A stretch of DNA of 49,475 nucleotides from JAICKN01 sp036491415 (GTDB taxonomy: Bacteria > Acidobacteriota > Terriglobia > Terriglobales > Acidobacteriaceae), in NCBI GenBank assembly GCA_036491415.1, contig DASXCC010000006.1, positions 1-49,475 of the forward strand. The letters run 5' to 3'. Position numbers and translations under genes: made by a program. Every line of letters starts with the position of its first letter. Position 1 is the stretch's first letter. Shown in pieces: positions 17,548 through 26,061 of this stretch. The notes below the pieces were generated by a model. It had not been told where the DNA came from. It saw only the letters and a program-made list of their open reading frames with translations, and did no database searches.

Positions 17548-19152
17548 ATGTCCACCGCAACATTACACATTCCGGTTGCAGTGAAAGAAAAAGTGATGAA
17601 CCCGTGGCTGATCGCCATTACGGTGACGCTGGCCACGTTCATGGAATTGCTCGACACCGCAATCGCCAACGTCTCCCTTCCCCACATTGCTGGAGGTCTG
17701 GCAACCAGCTACGACGAGAGCACATGGATTCTTACCAGCTATCTCGTGGCCAACGCCATCGTTCTACCGCTCAGCGCTTGGTTGAGCCGGGTTTTCGGAC
17801 GCAAAAATTACTACATGGGTTGCGTGGCCTTGTTCACCGTCAGTTCGCTTATGTGCGGGCTGGCGCCCAGTCTCGGCATGCTGATTTTCTTCCGTGTGCT
17901 GCAAGGAATTGGCGGCGGCGGATTGGCTCCGGTGGAACAGGCAATTCTTGTCGACACCTTTCCTGCCGACAAGCGGGCCGCGGCCTTCGCGCTTTACAGC
18001 ATGGCGATTGTCACTGCGCCTGCGATTGGCCCTCCGCTCGGAGGATGGATTACCGACAGTTTTTCCTGGCGCTGGGTGTTCTTTATTAATGTACCCATCG
18101 GCATTATTTCTTTGCTGCTCACCAGCCGCATCGTTTCCGACCCTCCGGAGTTCAAGCGCGAGGTGGAAGAAGCACGCGCGGCCGGCCGGTTGAGAATCGA
18201 CTATGCGGGAATTCTGCTGATCGCGCTCGGCTTTGCCTCGCTGGAAGTTGTCCTGGATCGTGGTGAACGGCTCGATTGGTTCCAGAACAATCTTATTGTC
18301 ACGTTTTTCGTAATTGCTGTGGTTGCCTTAGTTGCTGCGATCATCTGGGAACTTCATCATCCCGACCCCGTCGTGGAAATTTCACTTTTGAAAGAGCGCA
18401 ATTTCGCCATCTCCAACTGCTTTTATTTTCTTTTCGGCTTTGTGCTTTTCGGTTCGACGGTCCTCATTCCGCAAATGCTGCAATCACTTTATGGATACAC
18501 CGCTACGGATGCAGGGCTTGTGCTTGGCCCGGGCGCGCTGGTCATTGTCATCATGGCGCCGCTGGTCGTGCGCATGGTGCAAAAAGTTCCTGTTGCCTGG
18601 ATGATTGGTTTCGGCTTCTGCGTTCTGGGTATAGCCATGTGGTACTACGCAAGCTTTGACCTCACCACCAATTACGGTAAAGAGGCATTCGCGCGTATTG
18701 TGCAGGGCTTTGGCATCGCTTTTCTTTTCGTGCCCACGAGCCAGCTCGCCTATTCCTATTTGCCGAGAAATAAAAATAACAAGGCATCGAGTTTAACGAA
18801 TCTATTCCGCAATCAGGGCGGCAGCTTCGGAATTGCCTTCGTCACCACGATGGTCGAACACCGCACGCAATTCCATCGCAGCAATCTAGCCGCGCATGTA
18901 ACCAACGGGAACCCGGTTTTCCGCGGAATGCTGGACGGTTTTACCCACAAATTTATGGTGAAAGGATTTTCTCCCGTAGACGCCGCCACGCATGCTCTTG
19001 CGCAACTCAACGCGTTGGTGCAGCGGCAAGCCGCGATTTATGGCTTTCTCGATTGCTTCTGGCTGCTCGGGGTCGTGGCTCTAGTCGGTTCTATCCTCGC
19101 CATCTTCATTCGAAAGTTCGATCAACGGGGCGGCGGCGCGGCCGCGCATTAA
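17548..19152 (+). CDS. DHA2-family drug:proton antiporter (EmrB/QacA type)
   Basis: About 534 aa with 14 predicted membrane segments. Motif C-like and motif A features are clear: LDTAIANVSLPHIAGGL (motif D1), WLSRVFGRKNYYMG (motif A), RVLQGIGGGGLAPVEQAIL (motif B) and APAIGPPLGGWITDSFSWRW (motif C, antiporter signature). It exports lipophilic compounds with proton uptake. EmrB usually works with an EmrA adaptor and TolC channel; neither gene is adjacent. Start is uncertain: GTG 17539, ATG 17548 or ATG 17596, all with weak binding sites. Confidence 0.88.
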   Translation: MSTATLHIPVAVKEKVMNPWLIAITVTLATFMELLDTAIANVSLPHIAGGLATSYDESTWILTSYLVANAIVLPLSAWLSRVFGRKNYYMGCVALFTVSSLMCGLAPSLGMLIFFRVLQGIGGGGLAPVEQAILVDTFPADKRAAAFALYSMAIVTAPAIGPPLGGWITDSFSWRWVFFINVPIGIISLLLTSRIVSDPPEFKREVEEARAAGRLRIDYAGILLIALGFASLEVVLDRGERLDWFQNNLIVTFFVIAVVALVAAIIWELHHPDPVVEISLLKERNFAISNCFYFLFGFVLFGSTVLIPQMLQSLYGYTATDAGLVLGPGALVIVIMAPLVVRMVQKVPVAWMIGFGFCVLGIAMWYYASFDLTTNYGKEAFARIVQGFGIAFLFVPTSQLAYSYLPRNKNNKASSLTNLFRNQGGSFGIAFVTTMVEHRTQFHRSNLAAHVTNGNPVFRGMLDGFTHKFMVKGFSPVDAATHALAQLNALVQRQAAIYGFLDCFWLLGVVALVGSILAIFIRKFDQRGGGAAAH

Positions 19153-19223
19153 CAATTTGTTAACATTCGTTATTAATATCGATACTTCGCAAAAACTCCG
19201 CATAAATGGGACAATATTCCCCT

Positions 19224-20063
19224 ATGCAAAAATTCTTCACCCCCACGCTCAATTTATTTGTCGCGGGAATGATGGTGCTGGGAGCCGGCCTCTCTCAAGC
19301 GCAAACATCTTCCACGACGACAGCTCCAGCTAAAACTTCAACCGCCACCAGGAAGCCTGCGACGACTAAAGCGCATACTGCAACTTCGAGTTCCAGCGCG
19401 ATGACGCTGAAAACCAAGAAGGACAAGCTGAGCTACGCGCTCGGCATGAACATCGGAACAAATCTCCAGAAACAGCAAATTCCGCTCGATTCTTCGCTTT
19501 TGGCTCGCGGAATTAAAGATTCCATGACCGGCGCCAAGACGCTCCTGACGGCCGACGAAATGAAGACTGTGCTGACCGAAGCACAAAATGAAATGAAGCA
19601 GGAGATGGAGGCCAAAATGAAATCCGAGGCGGATACCAATAAAAAAGCAGGTGAAGATTTTCTCGCCGCCAATAAAGCCAAACAAGGCGTTATGACGTTG
19701 CCGAGCGGCCTGGAATACAAAGTGATTACCCAGGGGTCCGGCGCAAAGCCGACCACCAGCGACACTGTTGTTTGCAACTATCGCGGTACGCTTCTCAATG
19801 GCACGGAATTCGACAGCTCCTACAAGCGCGGGCAACCGGCAACCTTCCCGGTAAGCGGAGTGATCAAGGGCTGGACCGAAGCGCTTCAGCTGATGCCTGT
19901 AGGATCGAAGTGGCAATTGTTTGTGCCCGCCGACCTCGCCTATGGCGAGCGCTCGCCAGCGCCGCAAATTCCGCCCAACTCCACTTTGATTTTTGAGGTG
20001 GAACTGATCTCGATTCAAGCGAAGAACGCCGACAAAGCGCCGGGCGGCGACACCAAGCCCTAG
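19224..20063 (+). CDS. Exported FKBP-type peptidyl-prolyl isomerase (FkpA/Mip-like)
   Basis: ATG 19224 gives a 279-aa protein with signal peptide (LFVAGMMVLGAGLSQAQ), a Thr/Ala-rich linker, the FKBP_N dimerisation region (KLSYALGMNIGTNLQKQ to about residue 150, with a long charged helix) and a C-terminal FKBP domain (LEYKVITQGSGAKPTTSD, GTEFDSSYKRGQPATFPV, VIKGWTEALQLMPVGSKW, GERSPAPQIPPNSTLIFEVE). This is the arrangement of FkpA, FklB and Mip, periplasmic or surface folding catalysts. A terminator follows, so it is probably monocistronic. Confidence 0.92.
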   Translation: MQKFFTPTLNLFVAGMMVLGAGLSQAQTSSTTTAPAKTSTATRKPATTKAHTATSSSSAMTLKTKKDKLSYALGMNIGTNLQKQQIPLDSSLLARGIKDSMTGAKTLLTADEMKTVLTEAQNEMKQEMEAKMKSEADTNKKAGEDFLAANKAKQGVMTLPSGLEYKVITQGSGAKPTTSDTVVCNYRGTLLNGTEFDSSYKRGQPATFPVSGVIKGWTEALQLMPVGSKWQLFVPADLAYGERSPAPQIPPNSTLIFEVELISIQAKNADKAPGGDTKP

Positions 20064-20091
20064 TAAAATTACTGGAGCGCAGAATCAGAGG

Positions 20092-20118
20092 AACGCGGGT
20101 AATTCTGCCCGCGTTTTT
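20092..20118 (+). terminator. Intrinsic terminator after the FKBP gene
   Basis: AACGCGGG (20092-20099), loop of 8, CCCGCGTT (20108-20115), then a T-run (TTTCTTTT). Confidence 0.85.
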
Positions 20119-20188
20119 CTTTTGCTGGCTTCTTAATAGTTGTCTGCCTCCATCGCGCATTTCTCCAAAATCGATATACTCTGCGTAG

Positions 20189-20980
20189 ATGCCGCTAGCC
20201 CGCACCTTCGTCCAGCTCCGTCTTTTTCTCCTCATATTTCTGCTGGCGTTTCTGTTCGTAGGGCTGGCGCGCGCCGAATCAGTTTCACAACTCAAGCCTT
20301 CTGGATACGTAAATGACTTCGCCCATGTACTCGACGCAGACTCATCGGCGCAGATCGAAGACATTTGTCAGCAGATTGATCAGAAAGCCCATGCGCAAAT
20401 CACGCTAGTCACCATCAACACGCTCGATGGGGCGGACATTGAAAGCTATGCGGTAGATCTGTTTCATAAGTGGGGCATCGGCGCGAAAGGAAGCGACCGT
20501 GGCGTTCTCATCCTATACGCCATCAAAGACCATCGCGCCCGCATTGAAGTTGGCTATGGGCTGGAACCAATTCTTCCGGATGGCAAAGTCGGCGGCTTTC
20601 AGCGCGAAGCCGTTCCGCAGATGCGCGCCGGCGATTACAACGGAGCGCTATTTTTGGTCACGCATCGGGTCGCTGACGTCATCTCGCAGGATGCTGGAAT
20701 TCAACTCACCGGGCCACAAGCTCCCGCGCCGGTAGAACCCGCGAGTGAACCCGACAGTGGAATTTCGCCGACGACCATCATCATTCTTATCATCGTCTTT
20801 ATTATCGTGATGGCAACGCGCCCGTTGCGCAGTATTCTGTTCGCACTTATCTTTTCCAGCATGATGGGAGGTGGTCGCTCCGGCGGGAGTTGGGGTGGAG
20901 GCGGCTTCGGCGGTGGCGGAGGCTTCGGTGGTTTTGGCGGTGGAAGCTCCGGTGGCGGCGGTGCGAGTAGTGGTTGGTAG
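20189..20980 (+). CDS. TPM-domain membrane protein (YgcG/Psb32 type)
   Basis: A 263-aa protein: signal peptide (FLLIFLLAFLFVGLARA), TPM domain (residues 30-165, GYVNDFAHVLDADSSAQIE and GVLILYAIKDHRARIEVGYG), a transmembrane helix (TTIIILIIVFIIVM) and a glycine-rich tail ending GGGGASSGW. TPM proteins, named for TLP18.3/Psb32/MOLO-1, are often encoded with LemA, as here two genes later. Their role is poorly defined; a membrane-protein maintenance or stress function is proposed. Confidence 0.88.
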   Translation: MPLARTFVQLRLFLLIFLLAFLFVGLARAESVSQLKPSGYVNDFAHVLDADSSAQIEDICQQIDQKAHAQITLVTINTLDGADIESYAVDLFHKWGIGAKGSDRGVLILYAIKDHRARIEVGYGLEPILPDGKVGGFQREAVPQMRAGDYNGALFLVTHRVADVISQDAGIQLTGPQAPAPVEPASEPDSGISPTTIIILIIVFIIVMATRPLRSILFALIFSSMMGGGRSGGSWGGGGFGGGGGFGGFGGGSSGGGGASSGW

Positions 20981-21051
20981 CGCTCACGAAACTTGTGATT
21001 CTGACGGAACGAAGAACCGTTGAACTGCAAAGTGTGCAAATGTTCAGTGCT

Positions 21052-21081
21052 ATTGTTCGGTGTTCTATTGTTCAATGTTCT
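21052..21081. repeat. Two-copy 15-bp tandem repeat
   Basis: ATTGTTCGGTGTTCT (21052-21066) is followed at once by ATTGTTCAATGTTCT (21067-21081), 13 of 15 identical, with a degenerate third copy just before (about 21039-21051). It lies between the TPM gene and the nucleotidyltransferase gene. Confidence 0.6.
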
Positions 21082-21092
21082 TAAGATGACAA

Positions 21093-21860
21093 ATGACAAA
21101 AATGGTAAGAGATATGACTCCTGACAAAATCCTCGACGGCTTCGTCAGTCGTGCGCGCGAGGCGGCGTCCGCAAATCTTGAGAGCATTATTTTGTATGGT
21201 TCTGCCGCGGCCGGAAATTTCACTCCCGAAATTTCCGACCTGAATATTCTGTGCGTTTTACGCGACACCTCTTTTGCAGCCCTGCAAGCACTGGAGCCAG
21301 TTGCCAAATGGTGGGACGGTAAAAAGCAACCTGCGCCCCTCATCATGGCACGCAACGAACTCGAACGCTCTGCCGACGTCTTCGCCATCGAATGGCTCGA
21401 TATGCGCGAGAACCATCGCGTGCTATTTGGCGCTGACGTTCTCGCGAATCTGCAGGTCCCCATGAGGTTGCATCGCATTCAGGTGGAATACGAACTGCGT
21501 GAAAAATTAATTCTGCTGCGTCAGGGATTTCTTCTTTCCGCCAACAACGACAAGAAGATTTGGGACCTGACCGTCCACTCCGCGCCGTCCTTCTTTACGC
21601 TATTTCGCCACGCGCTCATCGCCTTAGGAGAGACCCCTTCGCCGAACAAAGCGGAAGTCGTGCAAGCCCTGGCAAAGAAAACGCAATTCGATCCGCAGGC
21701 AATGATTGAAGTGCTGGAACTTCGGCAGCGCAAAGCTAGGCCGGATTCCAATGTTAAGCAACTATGCGCGAGATATTTAGCGGCCATTGAACAAGTGACC
21801 GCTGCTGTAGATACAATGATGGATTCACAATCTAGTCGCCGCTTAGGAGAAACGATATGA
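21093..21860 (+). CDS. Nucleotidyltransferase-fold protein with variant active site
   Basis: A 255-aa protein with the minimal nucleotidyltransferase pattern: LYGSAAAGNFTPEISDLNILCV, i.e. Gly36-Ser37 and Asp49-x-Asn51. Canonical enzymes have Asp-x-Asp/Glu here, so the second metal ligand is changed to Asn and activity may be lost or altered. The C-terminal half is helical (REKLILLRQGFLLSANNDKK), as in nucleotide-transferase/HEPN-like fusions. Start is one of three ATGs (21093, 21102, 21114), none with a good site. Its stop overlaps the lemA start (ATGA, 21857-21860), so it is coupled to lemA. Confidence 0.7.
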   Translation: MTKMVRDMTPDKILDGFVSRAREAASANLESIILYGSAAAGNFTPEISDLNILCVLRDTSFAALQALEPVAKWWDGKKQPAPLIMARNELERSADVFAIEWLDMRENHRVLFGADVLANLQVPMRLHRIQVEYELREKLILLRQGFLLSANNDKKIWDLTVHSAPSFFTLFRHALIALGETPSPNKAEVVQALAKKTQFDPQAMIEVLELRQRKARPDSNVKQLCARYLAAIEQVTAAVDTMMDSQSSRRLGETI

Positions 21861-22477
21861 GCAAAAGCTTGATCGTGATTATCGTACTGGTGCTGATCGC
21901 GTTGGTGTTTTTCGGACAGTACGTGGGAGTTCGTAACACTCTCGTCACCAAAAATGAGTCCGTGAAAGCGGCCTGGTCGCAGGTAGATATCGTTTTACAG
22001 CGGCGCGCGGATTTAATTCCCAACCTCGTGCAGACGGTGAAAGGCTATGCGGCGCAGGAAGTGACCGTGTTTGGCGACATCGCAAAAGCGCGCTCAGCGT
22101 TGCTTTCCGCGGGAACACCGCAGGGCAAAATTGCCGCCAACAATCAGCTCGACGGCGCGCTCGGTAGATTGCTCGTAGTGGTTGAGAACTATCCACAGTT
22201 GAAATCGAACGAAAATTTTCTTCGCTTGCAGGATGAATTAGCCGGCACGGAAAATCGCATCGCCGTGGAACGCAAGCGTTACAACGATACGTTGCAGGAC
22301 TACAACACGTATGTTCAGCAATTTCCGCACAACATTTATGCGGGATGGGCTGGGTTCAAGCCGAACGAAGCTTACTTCACAGCTTCCGAAGGATCGCGTG
22401 AAGTGCCTAAAGTAGATTTCGGCACGACGCCGGCTCAAACTCCGCAGGCGGCACCACAACCCGCGCCAGCGCACTAG
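21857..22477 (+). CDS. lemA: LemA family protein
   Basis: A 206-aa protein: one N-terminal membrane helix (LIVIIVLVLIALVFFGQYVG), then the LemA helical domain (VKAAWSQVDIVLQRRADLIP, NLVQTVKGYAAQE, ENRIAVERKRYND) ending near HNIYAGWAGFKPNEAYF, and a Pro/Ala/Gln-rich tail. LemA proteins are bacterial membrane proteins of unclear role, often next to TPM proteins or M48 proteases. Here the set is TPM, nucleotidyltransferase, LemA. Confidence 0.93.
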   Translation: MSKSLIVIIVLVLIALVFFGQYVGVRNTLVTKNESVKAAWSQVDIVLQRRADLIPNLVQTVKGYAAQEVTVFGDIAKARSALLSAGTPQGKIAANNQLDGALGRLLVVVENYPQLKSNENFLRLQDELAGTENRIAVERKRYNDTLQDYNTYVQQFPHNIYAGWAGFKPNEAYFTASEGSREVPKVDFGTTPAQTPQAAPQPAPAH

Positions 22478-22515
22478 AACAAAGAAAGTTTTTAAAAGAA
22501 GAAAGCTTTAAAAAG

Positions 22516-23205
22516 ATGACGAAAGCCGGAAATCTGTTTTACGCAATTGCGTTTGTCTGCTTTGGGATATTGCATTTCTTTTCTGTGCTCTCCTTCCAGC
22601 CGATCGCCGGACCACCCTGGCATCCCGGACGCCCGTTGTGGGCCGCTGTCATGGGAGCGTTCCTACTTCTTGTGGGGATCATGCTGGCGACGAAGAAGAT
22701 GGTGCAAATCTCATCCGGACTGCTCGCCGCGGTCCTCTTCTTATATGTGGTTTTCCGCTATATCCCGGGATTGCTCTCGCATCTGCATGACCCCAATCGC
22801 TGGACCGGCGCTGCGGAACTCACATGCCTCTGTGGCGCGGCCATGGTCATCGCAGGACTTGGGTCGCTCGGCCGTTACTTCTACGCAATCCCATTAGTCG
22901 TATTCTCCATTCAGCATTTTATTTTCGCTCAATTTATTGGCGGGCTCATTCCGGCGTGGATTCCCTCGCATCTGTTCTGGGCTTACTTTGTAGGAGCGGC
23001 ATTCATGGCCGCAGCTATCAGCATTGCGACCAAGGGGCAGGGGCGATTGGGAGCCACGCTGCTCGGCGCGATGTTTCTTTTGTGGGTCATCATTCTGCAC
23101 GCGCCCCGCGTTGCTATGCATCTGCGCGACGGCAATGAATGGACGAGCGCCCTCATAGCGCTGGCAATGTCGGGCGGGGCTTGGATTGTGGCGGGAGTTC
23201 TCTAG
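22516..23205 (+). CDS. Integral membrane protein, DoxX-like
   Basis: A 229-aa protein with about seven hydrophobic helices and no extramembrane domain. The repeated pattern (FYAIAFVCFGILHFFS, later FYAIPLVVFSIQHFIF) suggests an internal duplication of a three-to-four helix unit. Similar acidobacterial proteins are annotated as DoxX-like; no enzymatic motif is visible. It follows lemA by 38 bases and may share its transcript. Confidence 0.65.
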   Translation: MTKAGNLFYAIAFVCFGILHFFSVLSFQPIAGPPWHPGRPLWAAVMGAFLLLVGIMLATKKMVQISSGLLAAVLFLYVVFRYIPGLLSHLHDPNRWTGAAELTCLCGAAMVIAGLGSLGRYFYAIPLVVFSIQHFIFAQFIGGLIPAWIPSHLFWAYFVGAAFMAAAISIATKGQGRLGATLLGAMFLLWVIILHAPRVAMHLRDGNEWTSALIALAMSGGAWIVAGVL

Positions 23206-23288
23206 ACTTTTTCATGTGTCGGGATCAGGATGTTGGGAACTTGTGTAAGTAGTTCGGTGTCCTTAACTGGAAATAAACATTCCATTGA

Positions 23289-23348
23289 ATTCCTAAATAT
23301 AGGATTCCTGAACATAGGATTTCTAGACATGGGATTCCTGAACATGGA
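23289..23348. repeat. Four tandem copies of a 15-bp repeat
   Basis: Copies at 23289-23303, 23304-23318, 23319-23333 and 23334-23348 follow the consensus ATTCCTGAACATAGG with one to four changes each. The array sits in the gap before the next gene, 8 bases before its TTG and 16 before its ATG, so it forms its leader. Confidence 0.85.
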
Positions 23349-23364
23349 CTCTTGATTGAAAGAG

Positions 23365-24897
23365 ATGCCGCTCTTCGCAACTGCTCGCCGCAAGTCTGCA
23401 GCCTTTCCTTTCATTCCTGTCATCGTCCCCGTCATCGTCGGGCTTTTTGCCGCGAGCCTTTCTGTCCTCTACGCCGCATTCGAACTCCCCCGCCATTTGT
23501 ACCCGTCTTTAGGCATTCGCATCGCTGGCGGCTTGTCGCTGGTAACTTTCACTCTGTCGTTATTGGCTGCATCCATCACATCGAAAATCATCGGCTTGGG
23601 TTTTGATTTTCCTGTTGCTGTTCGTACCGCGATCGTAGGGCTTTGGATCATTCCATTTTTGTTTTTCGCCAGGATTCACTCCTGGCTTGCCATTGGAATA
23701 TGGGCAATCTTGATGGTTGAGCTTTTCCGGCTCCGCGCTTACGTCATAAAGTCTTCACAGGATTTGCTCGTCCCAACGGCTGTCATCGCGCCTGCTGATC
23801 TTTCCTTTCCAACGCTCGACCCCTCATGGAAGCTGGACTTCGACTCCCTGCTCAGTTCATTTCTTCTTCAATTATTTTTATATGCGGCGCTCGGTTCGAA
23901 ATTCCTGCTGGCAGTTTTCGCTTTTCTCATTGCGAACGTGGCGCTCGTCCGCCGCGGGTCGCGCATGATGCTGGAATATCCTTACCTGAAATCCTTCAAC
24001 CTGGCCGCGCGGACGCCGACTGTATTTTGCATCGTGACCCTGTTACTCGTTTTAGTCTGGATGCCGCGAGGTGGACTGGGAGACTTCACCAGCATCGAAG
24101 AAAATCTTCGTCCGGCGAGTACTCACATTGTGAAGTCCGCGAATGCCCAGGCAACCGCGCAACTTGTAAACAGCGCCGTTTTTCCCGGCGTCGTGATATA
24201 TCCGAAAGATCTAAAACATACGCGTGTTGTCGCGCCTCGGGCCACCAATGGCGAAGGCATCGCAAAATCGGACAAGCCCTATGTGATTCCATTCGACGGC
24301 GTGTATTGGGTATGGCTACCGCCCTATTCTCGCCCTCCGGTAACAGCGATTTTGTTTAATGGAACTCCCGCCAAATTAGGGTTTCACTCTACAGATTTAA
24401 GTCCGCTGTGGATGGAGGCACACCAGGAACTGGCGACGAGTGTCGATCTTTCCTGCTGCTCCGCGATTCAAGTGGTAATTGAAGACGCTGATCCGCTTCC
24501 CCAGACGATCAGCATAGAACTGGTCGCCGGCAACATTGAGACTCCAGCGGGCAAAACTCAGCCGCTCGGCATACAGCCGGTTCCTGCGACTCAACAGAAA
24601 CAAACTGATCCACCCGTGGAGCAGACGCTGACATTCTCAATACCCAACCACACCGTCCTGCAAAACGTTGATGAACTGACCGTAAAGTTTCACCTGAGTT
24701 TATGGCGTCCGAGTAAAAGCGCAAAAATCGCCATCAAACAATTTGTATTGGTTCCTCGCCAAAATTCTGAATGCTTCAGCTCAGTTGCCGGTGGGAATAA
24801 TGCCGGCATTTTCCACCATCAGCATTACAGTCCGTTCCTCCGCCCGAGTGCGGTGCATCACGCCTTTGGGGACTACGAAACCCTGGCGCGGGCGTAA
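23365..24897 (+). CDS. Membrane protein of unknown function with periplasmic beta domain
   Basis: ATG 23365 follows GAAAGAG; TTG 23356 is an alternative. About 510 aa: five to seven membrane helices in residues 18-230 (e.g. FIPVIVPVIVGLFAASLSVL, FCIVTLLLVLVWMP), then a large predicted beta-rich outside part (VYWVWLPPYSRPPVTAILF, LSCCSAIQVVIEDA, TVKFHLSLWRPSKSAKIAI). I do not recognise the family. The last 39 codons run antisense through the 3' end of the cupin gene and are Ser/His-rich, unlike the rest. The natural C-terminus was probably near 24780 and the stop was lost, or a small deletion joined the genes. Confidence 0.6.
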   Translation: MPLFATARRKSAAFPFIPVIVPVIVGLFAASLSVLYAAFELPRHLYPSLGIRIAGGLSLVTFTLSLLAASITSKIIGLGFDFPVAVRTAIVGLWIIPFLFFARIHSWLAIGIWAILMVELFRLRAYVIKSSQDLLVPTAVIAPADLSFPTLDPSWKLDFDSLLSSFLLQLFLYAALGSKFLLAVFAFLIANVALVRRGSRMMLEYPYLKSFNLAARTPTVFCIVTLLLVLVWMPRGGLGDFTSIEENLRPASTHIVKSANAQATAQLVNSAVFPGVVIYPKDLKHTRVVAPRATNGEGIAKSDKPYVIPFDGVYWVWLPPYSRPPVTAILFNGTPAKLGFHSTDLSPLWMEAHQELATSVDLSCCSAIQVVIEDADPLPQTISIELVAGNIETPAGKTQPLGIQPVPATQQKQTDPPVEQTLTFSIPNHTVLQNVDELTVKFHLSLWRPSKSAKIAIKQFVLVPRQNSECFSSVAGGNNAGIFHHQHYSPFLRPSAVHHAFGDYETLARA

Positions 24898-25158
24898 CTC
24901 GACGATCCGCTGTTCCAGATCAATGAGAAGTTTGCCTTCCAGCACGTAAAAGAATTCGTCGTCATCGTCATGCTTGTGCCAGTGGTATTCGCCCTGAACG
25001 ACACCAAGGCGGATTACAGATCCATTCACCTGGCAAAGCGTCTGGTTGTACCACTTATATTCGCAATTGTCGGCCAGAGCCTTTTCATCGATCAACTCCA
25101 GCGGCTGGAACTCAATATTGAGGCGGGTTTCGTACGTATAAGTCTGCGGATCGCTCAT
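24781..25158 (-). CDS. Cupin-domain protein
   Basis: A 125-aa single-domain cupin. Motif 1 is GEYHWHKHDDDDEFFYVLEG (metal-binding His, His and Glu) and motif 2 is PKGVMHRTRAEERTV (His). The family binds a metal in a small beta-barrel and includes isomerases, dioxygenases and sensors. AGGAG precedes ATG 25158, 13 bases behind the ArsR-type gene, so the two form an operon. Its 3' end overlaps the plus-strand gene by 117 bases. Confidence 0.85.
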   Translation of the reverse strand: MSDPQTYTYETRLNIEFQPLELIDEKALADNCEYKWYNQTLCQVNGSVIRLGVVQGEYHWHKHDDDDEFFYVLEGKLLIDLEQRIVELRPRQGFVVPKGVMHRTRAEERTVMLMVENAGIIPTGN

Positions 25159-25171
25159 AAAAACTGCTCCT

Positions 25172-25471
25172 TCATAATTTGTCGAGCATGCGTTTTGTTT
25201 TGCGGATGACCTTTTCGTCGCGCTTGTAAAACGTCCATTGCTTGATGCGCTTCCCGCGGATCAGACCCGCGTCCACGAGAATATTGAGGTGCTCGCTGGC
25301 GGTGGGTTGCGTGACTTTCAGCTTGCGGGCAATCAGCAATCCACAAACGCCGTCCTTCACAAGATCGCCATCCACCTGCGGAGGAAAGTGCTTACGCGGC
25401 TGCTTTAGCCAATCCAGTATTTGCAACCTGCGGTCATTGGCAAGGGCGCGAAAAGTATCTTCTGTATGCAT
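25172..25471 (-). CDS. ArsR-family transcriptional regulator
   Basis: A 99-aa winged-helix protein starting FRALANDRRLQILDWL, with recognition helix TQPTASEHLNILVDAGLI and a wing (GKRIKQWTFYKRDE). No Cys metal site of the ELCVCDL type is present; the single Cys in DGVCGLL is not a metal motif, so the signal is probably not arsenic. It is followed by the cupin gene and divergent from a GNAT gene, with a palindrome between; autoregulation and control of both directions is likely. Confidence 0.88.
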   Translation of the reverse strand: MHTEDTFRALANDRRLQILDWLKQPRKHFPPQVDGDLVKDGVCGLLIARKLKVTQPTASEHLNILVDAGLIRGKRIKQWTFYKRDEKVIRKTKRMLDKL

Positions 25472-25477
25472 ATAGAC

Positions 25478-25497
25478 AATTAGCTATGTGCCTAATT
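25478..25497. promoter_or_regulatory. Candidate ArsR-type operator
   Basis: AATTAG (25478-25483), 8-base spacer, CTAATT (25492-25497): a perfect inverted repeat in the gap between the divergent ArsR and GNAT genes. Size and AT-rich arms fit ArsR-family operators. The site lies just upstream of both start codons. Confidence 0.6.
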
Positions 25498-25528
25498 ATA
25501 ATTCAGCAAATCCAACAGGGAAATAAAA

Positions 25529-26026
25529 ATGAGTACTATTGTCCGCAAAATTCGGCCCCAGGATGAACGCCGCTGGCGTGAATTATGGGACGGCTACACG
25601 CGCTTTTATGAGCGCGAACCGAACGAAGCGATCACGCGTCATACATGGTCACAAATCATCGACCCGGTAATCCCGCTCTATGCGATTGTGGCGGAAGCGG
25701 ATGGTTCTGAGGTGATCGGGATGGCCAATTATATGGTCCATGCGAACACGTCAACGATCGCCCCGGCATGTTACCTGGCCGACTTGTTTGTTGATCCAAG
25801 CCGCAGGGGAAGCGGCGCCGGGAAACTGATGATTGACTGGCTCGTGGCGGAAATGAAGGTTCAGGTTTGGTCGCGCATTTACTGGCACACGAAGGAAAAC
25901 AATTACCGCGCTCGCGGACTTTACGATCAATACGGGCCGCATAGCGGTTTCTTGCGATACGTAATACAGAATTCCGAAAGCGAGGCTTCCCTTCTCAACA
26001 CTGCGGCGGAAGTTTCGAACTCTTAA
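25529..26026 (+). CDS. GNAT-family N-acetyltransferase
   Basis: A 165-aa complete GNAT: VRKIRPQDERRWREL start, central IGMANYMVH, the acetyl-CoA loop LFVDPSRRGSGAGKLMIDWL (classical RxxGxG/A) and ENNYRARGLYDQYG. The acceptor is unknown; the fold resembles small-molecule or diamine acetylators. AGGGAAAT precedes the ATG. It is divergent from the ArsR-cupin pair and followed 35 bases later by a DinB-like gene, so it may be controlled by the ArsR protein. Confidence 0.85.
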   Translation: MSTIVRKIRPQDERRWRELWDGYTRFYEREPNEAITRHTWSQIIDPVIPLYAIVAEADGSEVIGMANYMVHANTSTIAPACYLADLFVDPSRRGSGAGKLMIDWLVAEMKVQVWSRIYWHTKENNYRARGLYDQYGPHSGFLRYVIQNSESEASLLNTAAEVSNS

Positions 26027-26061
26027 TTGACGATCGCCGTTCAAGATACCGGAGCAAAGCA

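Noticed and set aside
23202..23435. Minus-strand frame encoding FRNPM-like five-residue repeats
   Set aside because: It is the translation of the 15-bp tandem array; no start signal and no family.
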